In this document: one piece after another, positions 1-4,982 of the stretch
How the letters are laid out: every line of letters begins with the position of its first letter
Numbering within the stretch: position 1 is the stretch's first letter
Source of the DNA: Candidatus Hydrogenedentota bacterium
GTDB lineage: Bacteria; Hydrogenedentota; Hydrogenedentia; Hydrogenedentales; SLHB01
Length of the DNA: 7,298 bases
Assembly: GCA_016934125.1 (NCBI GenBank)
Contig: JAFGTL010000067.1
Location: 1 to 7,298, forward strand
Reading direction: 5' to 3'
Translations under genes and position numbers: made by a program
Notes under the pieces: model-generated
What the model saw: the letters and a program-made list of their open reading frames with translations, nothing else
Databases searched by the model: none
Told to the model about the DNA's origin: nothing

Positions 1-189
1 TCGGTGCCGCCCGGTGAAGGGCGGTTGAAACACGAACTGGAACGCACCGAGCAGGCCGTGATCGAATCGGCGCTCCGCGACCACCAGGGCGAGATGACGG
101 CCACCAGCAACGCGCTGGGCATCTCGCGCCGGGCGCTCTATGAGCGGATGAAGAAGTACGGCCTGAGCAGGGAGCGGTTCCGCGGATAA
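1..189 (+). CDS. Fis-type HTH C-terminus of a sigma-54-dependent (NtrC-family) regulator, 5' partial
   Basis: The reading frame is open from base 1 and stops with TAA at 187-189, so only the last 62 residues of a longer protein are visible. The visible part is a Fis-type helix-turn-helix. A helix rich in acidic residues (ELERTEQAVIESAL) is followed by a segment like GEMTATSNALGISRRALYERM and then KKYGL. This pattern is typical of the DNA-binding tail of NtrC-like enhancer-binding proteins, which activate sigma-54 promoters through an AAA+ domain that would lie to the left of the window. The AAA+ and receiver domains are not visible, so a stand-alone Fis-like protein or another regulator type cannot be excluded. 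The nearby sigma-54-type promoter at 2623-2638 makes a local target possible, but that link is inference. Confidence 0.8.
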   Translation, partial: SVPPGEGRLKHELERTEQAVIESALRDHQGEMTATSNALGISRRALYERMKKYGLSRERFRG

Positions 190-190
190 C

Positions 191-244
191 GGGCCGCCTC
201 TCCCCCCACCCCTCCCAGCCGCTCGGAGACACCCGCTCATTCTC
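191..244. repeat. Pyrimidine-rich intergenic repeat, copy 1
   Basis: This segment starts just after the stop codon at 189. It shares a nearly identical C/T-rich core (CCTCTCC..CACCCCTCCC, 197-216) with a second intergenic segment at 2138-2191, with a single C insertion or deletion. Past the core the two continue to match through GAGACA and CG.TC.TTC, and most differences are C/T or A/G transitions. No function is evident. It could be a dispersed repeat or a degenerate regulatory element. Confidence 0.45.
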
Positions 245-313
245 TCCGGGGCGCATCTGCCGACGGCTCGCTCAGACACGGTCTCGGCTCGAGTTAGTTG
301 TGTGTTTCGAGTT

Positions 314-350
314 CTGGAGGAAGGGCGCGCCTCGACGCGCCTCCGGCCAG
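314..350 (+). other. Imperfect GC-rich hairpin upstream of the sigma-factor gene
   Basis: GGCGCG (324-329) pairs with CGCGCC (336-341) around a six-base loop. The stem extends with a G-T pair, GG/CC (319-320 with 343-344) and CTGG/CCAG (314-317 with 347-350), with small bulges between. No T-run follows, so it is not a clear intrinsic terminator. It lies between the activator-tail gene and the sigma-factor gene and could be a leader structure or an end-of-transcript stem-loop. Confidence 0.4.
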
Positions 351-462
351 ACACCGCCCCTCTCACCCGCCCAGTTGCCGTACCCTCCGCCGCACGCTAC
401 TCTGACCGTCGCCGCCAATGCATAAATCCGCCCGGCTCGTCCGTGGTACTGGCAAAGATATC

Positions 463-480
463 GGAGGACACGACAGTTTG
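463..480 (+). promoter_or_regulatory. Ribosome binding site that favours a TTG start for the sigma factor
   Basis: GGAGG at 463-467 lies 10 bases before TTG 478-480, in frame with the sigma-factor gene. The upstream in-frame ATG at 418 has no purine-rich site before it. The residues between 418 and 478 do not resemble the start of ECF sigma factors, whereas region 2 begins a few residues after the TTG. Confidence 0.55.
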
Positions 481-978
481 GGGCCGAGACAGACCATACG
501 GCTCTTCTACGAGGCGCACCGGGCCGAGTTGTACGCCTATGCAATGCTGCTCGCCGAGAACAGGGAACTCGCTGAAGACGCTATCCACAGCGTCTTCTAC
601 AATCTCCTCCGGCTGCGGCGATTGCCTCGGGAACTGCGCCCCTATGTCTTTCGCTGCATTCGGAATGCCGTCGTCGACGAACTCCGCCGAAAAGGGAGGG
701 CCCAGCAATGCGAACCACTACGGCTCAAGCCGGATACCGCCCTCGATCCCGCCTTGCGACTCGATGTCGAGCAGGCCTTGGCCGCTCTGCCGCCCGACGA
801 ACGGGAGTGTATCGTCCTCAAGGTATTCTGTGGCATGACGTTCAGAGAGATCGCCACGACGCGCGACGCGCCCCAAGGCACCGTTGCGTCGTGGTACCGG
901 CGGGGCGTGGCGCGGTTGCGCACCATTCTCACGGAATCGAGCAATGAAGAACCTCGACAAACTACTGTCCGGACTTGA
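478..978 (+). CDS. ECF-like sigma-70 family RNA polymerase sigma factor
   Basis: This 166-residue protein (from TTG 478; 186 residues from ATG 418) has the two-domain layout of ECF/group 4 sigma factors. Region 2 runs over about residues 7-72, with RLFYEAHRAELYAYA, a RELAED segment followed by SVFYNLL, and YVFRCIRNAVVDELRRK. Region 4 covers about residues 95-151, with ALAALPPDERECIVLKVF and a FREIA...QGTVASWYRRGVARLR recognition helix-turn-helix. Such factors direct core RNA polymerase to specific promoters and are often held by a membrane anti-sigma factor. The next gene overlaps its end by 35 bases and encodes a one-pass membrane protein, which fits that pairing. No clear self-like promoter was recognised. 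The family call is strong; regulon and signal are unknown. Confidence 0.9.
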   Translation: MGPRQTIRLFYEAHRAELYAYAMLLAENRELAEDAIHSVFYNLLRLRRLPRELRPYVFRCIRNAVVDELRRKGRAQQCEPLRLKPDTALDPALRLDVEQALAALPPDERECIVLKVFCGMTFREIATTRDAPQGTVASWYRRGVARLRTILTESSNEEPRQTTVRT

Positions 979-1351
979 CGTCGACGAGCCCCCGCCCGCT
1001 TTCGACAAGCGCATGGCGCGCCTGTTCGCGGCATACCCCGACCATGTCCCCGGCGTCCTGTCGCGGCCCGTCCCCGCATGGGTTCTCGCGGCGGCCTGTG
1101 TCCTGTGTGTATGCCTCGGGGCTCTGCTACGGAGCCCGTTCCGGCAAGCCTCCCCCCCGTCCGTCGGGCCGACCACCGTATACGTGTATCCTCTGCCCGA
1201 CACCGAGGCCGGCAGGGCCTTCGTCACCGGCCCCGCCGCCGGGGCTCGGCTGTTGCTCCAGGAAGTGTTCGCCGAAGGCCGGGACGTTGAGGCGCACACA
1301 AATGGGCGCCTTCCGGCCAGCCCGGACGTCCAGCCCAGGCCACAGACATGA
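944..1351 (+). CDS. Small single-pass membrane protein, possible anti-sigma factor
   Basis: This 135-residue protein starts at ATG 944, inside the last codons of the sigma-factor gene in another frame, so the two are probably translationally coupled. Residues 1-40 are polar and would face the cytoplasm (MKNLDKLLSG, then DKRMARLF). Residues 44-63 (PAWVLAAACVLCVCLGALL) form one hydrophobic helix. The remaining 70 residues are proline-rich and would lie outside. This is the topology of many anti-sigma factors, and the position straight after an ECF-type sigma gene supports that role. No zinc-binding anti-sigma motif (HxxxCxxC) is present, so the function is inferred from position and topology only. 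The upstream ribosome site is weak (GGAA about seven bases before). An earlier in-frame start at 884 lies deep in the sigma gene and is less likely. Confidence 0.65.
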   Translation: MKNLDKLLSGLDVDEPPPAFDKRMARLFAAYPDHVPGVLSRPVPAWVLAAACVLCVCLGALLRSPFRQASPPSVGPTTVYVYPLPDTEAGRAFVTGPAAGARLLLQEVFAEGRDVEAHTNGRLPASPDVQPRPQT

Positions 1352-1377
1352 AGCGTTCCCCTACCAGTCAAACCGAC

Positions 1378-1383
1378 AAGGAG
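1378..1383 (+). promoter_or_regulatory. Strong Shine-Dalgarno AAGGAG
   Basis: AAGGAG lies 8 bases before ATG 1392. It fixes the start of the exported secretin-like protein, although the same frame is open much further upstream (from 975). Confidence 0.8.
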
Positions 1384-1391
1384 TAGCAGAA

Positions 1392-2015
1392 ATGTCCGCC
1401 TCACGCCTTCCCACATGCCTCGTCATCATCGCGTTCTGCGGAATGCCCTTGTGGGCCTCTGCCCAAGAGATGCCGGCCAAGCAGATCAGGATCGAGATGC
1501 GGATCTGCAAGACGCAGGAGCCGCTCCCCGTGATCAAGACTCATGGAGACTCCTTCCGCCTCGATATGTCGCAGCCCGATATGAAACGCCTTATCGAATC
1601 CTTCCCGGAGGACGACGTGATGGCTTGCCCATTCGTCATCACGACTCTCGGCAAAGAGTGCCGAGTGACCATGGGCCACCAGATCCCCGCGCCCAAGTTC
1701 GAGCCCGCTGGCGAAGGCCCCGACGGCGAGACGCTCTACAGATGCACTGTCTACCACGAAGACGTGGGCCTCTTCGTGAATGTGCTCCCTACCGCGGACG
1801 AGTCGGAGGAACGCGTCAACCTCCATCTCAAGTTGGACATATCCGCCGTCGTTGCGTACGCACAACTCAACGGCATTGAAGCACAGGTGCCCGCCATCGA
1901 ACGGCTCGAGAGAGAGGACAAGGTTCCTATGCAGAATGATCGGTGGTACTGCCTGTGTTACGGCGGGTTTCAGGACGGTTCGCTACTGTTGTTTGTCCAG
2001 TGGACGGGAGTCTGA
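1392..2015 (+). CDS. Exported secretin-like domain protein
   Basis: This 207-residue protein begins with a signal peptide: a short basic start, a hydrophobic stretch over residues 7-20, and a likely cut after WASA (residue 24). The mature part follows the pattern of the C-terminal half of type II/III secretins, though it is diverged. QIRIEMRI resembles the opening strand. VMACPFVITTLGKECRVTMG (77-95) resembles the 'saPrvtTlnG..a.i.vG' stretch. DVGLFVNVLPTADE (124-137) resembles 'vGv.l.vtP'. VNLHLKLDIS and YGGFQDG (190-196) match the later strands and the 'lGG' turn. It lacks the N-terminal N-domains and is much shorter than a pore-forming secretin, so a stand-alone periplasmic domain is more likely. 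The mature chain has six cysteines (39, 79, 90, 118, 187, 189), unusual for this fold. It sits 40 bases after the putative anti-sigma gene and is probably co-transcribed with it. Confidence 0.55.
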   Translation: MSASRLPTCLVIIAFCGMPLWASAQEMPAKQIRIEMRICKTQEPLPVIKTHGDSFRLDMSQPDMKRLIESFPEDDVMACPFVITTLGKECRVTMGHQIPAPKFEPAGEGPDGETLYRCTVYHEDVGLFVNVLPTADESEERVNLHLKLDISAVVAYAQLNGIEAQVPAIERLEREDKVPMQNDRWYCLCYGGFQDGSLLLFVQWTGV

Positions 2016-2137
2016 CACGCGGCCCGACGGGCCTGGGCCTCCTTTCCGCGGCATCTCCCCTCGGCCCCGGCCAATCCGTCTGCCCCGCCGACGTCGCCTT
2101 CCGCGACAAAAGGGGGCCTTGCTCTTTCCAGATAGCG

Positions 2138-2191
2138 GGGCCTCCTCTCCCCCACCCCTCCCGGTTCGGCCAGAGACAGTCGTTCGTTCCC
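2138..2191. repeat. Pyrimidine-rich intergenic repeat, copy 2
   Basis: The core at 2144-2162 matches 197-216 with one C fewer. The similarity continues through AGAGACA (2172-2178) and the following CGTTCGTTC. Both copies lie in non-coding gaps in the same orientation. Confidence 0.45.
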
Positions 2192-2501
2192 GCCAACTCC
2201 TTGTGGCCGAGTGCCTTCCGGCGCTGAGCGCCATTCTGATCCCCCCGATATGAGCACGCAGAATGATTGAATACATGGGGTAGTCCCGCTCAGTGATCCA
2301 CCCCCGGGGGGTAAACACCGTGGCGCCATATAGCAGAGGGACTCGATGCGGGGGTGGTGCGGCAAGTCGATCCTCCGCCCAAACCGCCGACATCGCTACG
2401 CAGGCGGCAGAGGCGGGCCGACTGTGTCCGGACGGGGGGGCCTTTCTCGCACCGCTCCTTGGTTGCCTGAGCCCGGGGAGAGTTGCGTGGGCGCGCGAGT
2501 G

Positions 2502-2535
2502 TGTGCGCAAATCTCCCACGGGAGATTGCCGCACA
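2502..2535. promoter_or_regulatory. Long palindrome, candidate activator-binding (enhancer) site
   Basis: Two 16-base arms separated by AC form an inverted repeat. The left arm, TGTGCGCAAATCTCCC (2502-2517), pairs with the right arm, GGGAGATTGCCGCACA (2520-2535), at 14 of 16 positions. Its centre lies about 105 bases upstream of the -24 element at 2624 and about 130 bases before the implied transcription start near 2649. This is the usual distance for the binding site of an NtrC-type enhancer-binding protein, which typically recognises palindromes. It could also fold as an RNA hairpin, but no T-run follows. The activator identity is unknown. Confidence 0.55.
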
Positions 2536-2622
2536 GCACACGGATTCGGGGGGATCGAGCCTCGCGGAGCTAACCCATTCCCGCACAGCGCATTACGCGA
2601 CTCTTCCCGATCGGTTCTGGCC

Positions 2623-2638
2623 GGGCATGTGGATTGCT
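2623..2638 (+). promoter_or_regulatory. Candidate sigma-54 (-24/-12) promoter of the hydrogenase operon
   Basis: GGGCATGTGGATTGCT matches the consensus TGGCACGNNNNTTGCW except for G instead of T at the first base and T instead of C at the sixth. The invariant GG (2624-2625) and GC (2636-2637) are separated by exactly 10 bases, as required. The implied start near 2649 gives a leader of about 65 bases before ATG 2714. The long palindrome upstream supports activator-dependent control. Confidence 0.5.
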
Positions 2639-2713
2639 TATGGGGTTGTAGTGGCCGGAGGTACCTCGGATTTCGGACAACCCCCGGCGGAGTCAACCGC
2701 ATGGGAAGGGATC

Positions 2714-3073
2714 ATGCGCGCAGACAATCTTGCACGTGAGATCGGCGCTGAGTTGTGCTCGGCGGGCGCAGGCGAGATGGCCGAGATCGAGCGGGTGTAC
2801 GCCGGCGATCGCATGAGCGATCTGTTGCACGAGGTGGACGATCACACGCTGCTGGTGACGAACCTGGCGCATCGGGTGCTGATCCGGCCCATCGAGTTGG
2901 TGGACGTGGCGGGTATCTGCCTGCTGAACGGCGCAACGGCCGATCCGGAGCTTGTGGCGGCGGCCGCAGAGCACGGCGCGGTGGTGATGGTGTCGCCGGA
3001 CGGGATGTACGAAACATGCGGGCGGCTGTACGCGGCGCTCGAGGGCCGTAAGGCCGGGGAATCGAGGCGGTGA
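2714..3073 (+). CDS. DRTGG-domain-like protein, hydrogenase-operon associated (paralogue 1)
   Basis: This 119-residue protein is the first gene of the hydrogenase operon. Its layout fits small stand-alone DRTGG-domain proteins: YAGDRMSDLLHEV (29-41), then a strand HTLLVTN (44-50), VDVAGICLLNG (63-73), a helical EHGAVVMVS (86-94) and a closing YETCGRLYAAL (99-109). Such proteins are found beside [FeFe]-hydrogenase genes in clostridia and Thermotogae; their biochemical role is not settled, though a nucleotide or phosphate-related regulatory role is often assumed. It is a diverged relative of the protein at 4629-4982, which keeps the more typical HLNVVAVA segment where this one has AHRVLIRPI. 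ATG 2714 is preferred because a purine-rich stretch (GGGAAGGG, 2703-2710) precedes it. The longer in-frame start at 2483 would run through the palindrome and promoter. Its stop overlaps the next start in GTGA. Confidence 0.75.
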   Translation: MRADNLAREIGAELCSAGAGEMAEIERVYAGDRMSDLLHEVDDHTLLVTNLAHRVLIRPIELVDVAGICLLNGATADPELVAAAAEHGAVVMVSPDGMYETCGRLYAALEGRKAGESRR

Positions 3074-4632
3074 ACTCAGCCACGTACAGCATCGCCGGCG
3101 GCGACTACGAAAACGGCGGCGCGGCTTCGAAGCGGCTGAAAGCGATATTGAAGAAGGTGGGAGCGGATCCCAAAGCCATCCGGAGGGCCATGGTGGCCGC
3201 ATACGAGGCGGAGATGAACACGGTGATTCATGCGCGGGGCGGGCGCATGCGTGTGGCCGTGGACGCGAGCCAGGTGGACGTGGTGGTGGAAGACGAAGGG
3301 CCGGGGATCCCCCACATCGGACAGGCGATGGTGGAGGGCTATTCGACGGCGCCTCCGGAAGCGCGGGAACTGGGTTTCGGGGCAGGGATGGGCCTCCCGA
3401 ACATCCAGCGGAACAGCGATCGGTTCTCGTTGCGCTCGACGCCGGGCCAGGGCACGCAAGTCCATTTCACGGTTTACCTTACGCCGCAGACGGCGGCAGG
3501 CGCGGCCGTCAACTCGGTGGCCATCGCCCCGGACAGGTGCCGGCAGTGTCTGCGGTGTCTGGCGGCATGCCCGACAGGCGCGATCCGCGTGCGCGAGGGC
3601 GGCCCGCGCATTCTCGAGCACCTGTGCATTGATTGTACGTCGTGCACGGCGGCCTGCGATGCGGGCGCGCTCGGCCTCGGCGCGGATGCCGGGCGGGAAC
3701 GGGACGCCGAGACGGTGCTGGTGGTGCCGGGGGCGTTCTTGGCGCAGTTCGGGCCGGGGGCCGGGCCGGAGCAGGTGTTGGCGGCGTGCGAAGAACTGGG
3801 GTTCGCCCGAGTGCGCGTGCTGGACGCGTGGGAAGCAGCGCTACAGAAGGCGGTGTGGGCCTACGCGCAGGACGAGTCGGAGGTGCACCCGGTGCTGGCG
3901 CCGGTGTGCCCGGCGGTGCTGAACTTGATTCGCCTGCGGTTTCCGTCGCTTCTGGGCCATGTGGCGCCGTTCCTGACGCCATGGGAAGCGGCCCGGGAGG
4001 AATGCGAGGCGGCCCGTATGACGGCGGTGGCGGCCTGCCCGGCGCAGCGGACGGTTCTTTCGACGCCCGGCCTGCTGACGCGGCTCGATGTGGTATCGCC
4101 GGCTGCGCTGTACAACGAACTGCATGCGCGCCTCGGCACGGATGCCGCGGCTGTGCCGCCCCAGGCCGGGAGACAGGCGAGTGCGTGCGATGCGCTCCAG
4201 GTGAGCGGGATCCGTCACGTGGTCAAGGTACTTGACGAACTCGAGGACGGGCAAATGCCCGATTGTGCGGTGCTGGAGTTGTTCGCGTGCGATGAAGGGT
4301 GTTTCGGTTCGCCGGCGTGGACGGAGGACGCGTTCGTGGCCCGGCACCGGCACGAGCGCTCGGCCGTGGTGCCGGTGGATGGCGCCGCCGGGGCGGTGCG
4401 GCGCACGAGGCCGCTGACGCCGCGGGGTGGGTTGCGATTGGACGTAGACATGGGGAGAGCCATCGAGAAACTGGCGCGGATCGACGCGCTGACGCGCGCT
4501 TTGCCCGGCCGCGACTGCGGGGCCTGCGGTGCGCCGACGTGTGCGGCGCTGGCTGAGGACGTGGTGCTCGGCCAGACGGATGTGCGGGCGTGCATTCACT
4601 TGGAACCAGGCCCCTTGGAGATACCGGTATGA
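3070..4632 (+). CDS. Fused RsbW-like ATPase, 2x[4Fe-4S], degenerate [FeFe]-hydrogenase-like and Fes-domain protein
   Basis: This 520-residue protein starts at GTG 3070, overlapping the previous stop. Residues about 1-138 are a GHKL/RsbW-type ATPase: an N-box around E46/N50, DEGPG at 75-79, and a GFGAGMGL glycine loop at 102-109. Two CxxCxxCxxxC clusters follow (C157, 160, 163, 167 and C186, 189, 192, 196). Residues about 213-440 resemble the hydrogenase large-subunit C-terminal domain: PVCPAV with C280, ACPAQ with C323, and FACDEGC with C407 and C411. These match the four cubane-ligating cysteines of the H-cluster. The residues normally needed for catalysis (the extra Cys of L1, Lys and Glu of L2) are not in place, so a redox or hydrogen sensor or scaffold is more likely than an enzyme. 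The end (C483, C486, C491, C508; DCGACGAPTC) is a Fes-type [4Fe-4S] motif. In related clusters, as far as I recall, the ATPase is usually a separate gene, so this looks like a fusion. Confidence 0.85.
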   Translation: MNSATYSIAGGDYENGGAASKRLKAILKKVGADPKAIRRAMVAAYEAEMNTVIHARGGRMRVAVDASQVDVVVEDEGPGIPHIGQAMVEGYSTAPPEARELGFGAGMGLPNIQRNSDRFSLRSTPGQGTQVHFTVYLTPQTAAGAAVNSVAIAPDRCRQCLRCLAACPTGAIRVREGGPRILEHLCIDCTSCTAACDAGALGLGADAGRERDAETVLVVPGAFLAQFGPGAGPEQVLAACEELGFARVRVLDAWEAALQKAVWAYAQDESEVHPVLAPVCPAVLNLIRLRFPSLLGHVAPFLTPWEAAREECEAARMTAVAACPAQRTVLSTPGLLTRLDVVSPAALYNELHARLGTDAAAVPPQAGRQASACDALQVSGIRHVVKVLDELEDGQMPDCAVLELFACDEGCFGSPAWTEDAFVARHRHERSAVVPVDGAAGAVRRTRPLTPRGGLRLDVDMGRAIEKLARIDALTRALPGRDCGACGAPTCAALAEDVVLGQTDVRACIHLEPGPLEIPV

Positions 4633-4982
4633 ACCTTGCCGCGATGGCGGACGAGTTGAGCCTGGGGAAACTGACCCCGGAACTGCCGGATCGGGACGGC
4701 ACGGAGATCACGGCGGGCTATGCGTCGGATCTGCTGAGCGACGTGCTGGCGCACGCGGCGCCGGGCGGCGTCCTGATCACGGCGCAGGTACACCTGAACG
4801 TAGTGGCGGTGGCGGCGCACGTGGATCTCGCCGCGATCATCTTCTCGTCGGACAGGACGCCCGAGGACGCCGTCCGCGAGCGGGCGGTCGAGGAAGGGAT
4901 CGCGCTGTTCACGAGCGACGAGACGACCTTTGACATTGCAGGCCGGTTGTATGCCCTCGGCCTGAGAGGAACCCATGGGTGA
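4629..4982 (+). CDS. DRTGG-domain-like protein (paralogue 2)
   Basis: This 117-residue protein starts at ATG 4629, overlapping the previous stop as ATGA, with GGAG (4617-4620) eight bases before. It has the family pattern more clearly than its relative at 2714: GYASDLLSDVLAHA (30-43), a strand GVLITAQVHLNVVAVAAHVD (47-66), LAAIIFSS (67-74), an acidic helix with AVEEGIALF (86-94), and DIAGRLYALGL (102-112). Proteins of this type occur with the ATPase, PHP and NuoE-type genes in hydrogenase operons. A role as a regulatory or ligand-binding partner is inferred from that association; no catalytic residue set is apparent. Its stop overlaps the next start as GTGA, so it is co-translated with the PHP gene. 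Confidence 0.8.
   Translation: MNLAAMADELSLGKLTPELPDRDGTEITAGYASDLLSDVLAHAAPGGVLITAQVHLNVVAVAAHVDLAAIIFSSDRTPEDAVRERAVEEGIALFTSDETTFDIAGRLYALGLRGTHG

Larger units (their letters stand above)
2016..2713. other. Long intergenic region with candidate operon control elements
   Basis: No open frame here looks like a real protein on either strand. The frames present encode arginine/proline-rich, low-complexity products with no family resemblance. The region holds a second copy of the pyrimidine-rich repeat (2138-2191), small GC hairpins without T-runs (2021-2033, 2220-2232), a 7-bp inverted repeat CATTCTG/CAGAATG (2232-2265), a compact ACCCCC/GGGGGT palindrome (2300-2312), a long palindrome (2502-2535) and a sigma-54-type promoter match (2623-2638). 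No tRNA or rRNA was recognised. Confidence 0.7.

Noticed and set aside
375..403. Possible -35/-10 pair TTGCCG and TACTCT with 17-base spacing before the sigma factor
   Set aside because: Only four and three of six bases match the consensus; this is expected by chance.
418..477. ATG 418 as start of the sigma factor
   Set aside because: No Shine-Dalgarno precedes it and the extra 20 residues are not like ECF N-termini. TTG 478 has GGAGG. It remains a possible alternative.
302..838. Plus-strand frame overlapping the sigma-factor gene
   Set aside because: It is out of frame with the clear sigma-70 region 2 and 4 coding sequence, and its product is Ser/Pro-rich with no family resemblance.
2021..2033. 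GGCCC/GGGCC hairpin just after the secretin-like gene as a terminator
   Set aside because: The stem is only five pairs and no T-run follows. The same applies to GGCGC/GCGCC at 2220-2232.
1983..2702. Long minus-strand open frame (239 codons) across the intergenic region
   Set aside because: The product is low-complexity and Arg/Pro/Gly-rich with no recognisable domain. The frame overlaps the end of the secretin-like gene and covers the promoter and palindrome; it fits a chance frame in GC-rich DNA.
2483..2713. N-terminal extension of the first DRTGG-like gene
   Set aside because: The extension runs through the palindrome and the -24/-12 promoter match, lacks family-like sequence, and a purine-rich site precedes ATG 2714.
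3841..4599. Minus-strand open frame opposite the fused sensor gene
   Set aside because: It is an Arg/His-rich antisense shadow of a well-supported gene with no recognisable domain.
3070..4632. Calling this gene the catalytic [FeFe]-hydrogenase subunit
   Set aside because: Key catalytic residues are absent from the L1-L3 motifs, and the N-terminal half is an ATPase. The true catalytic subunit is expected downstream of the window.
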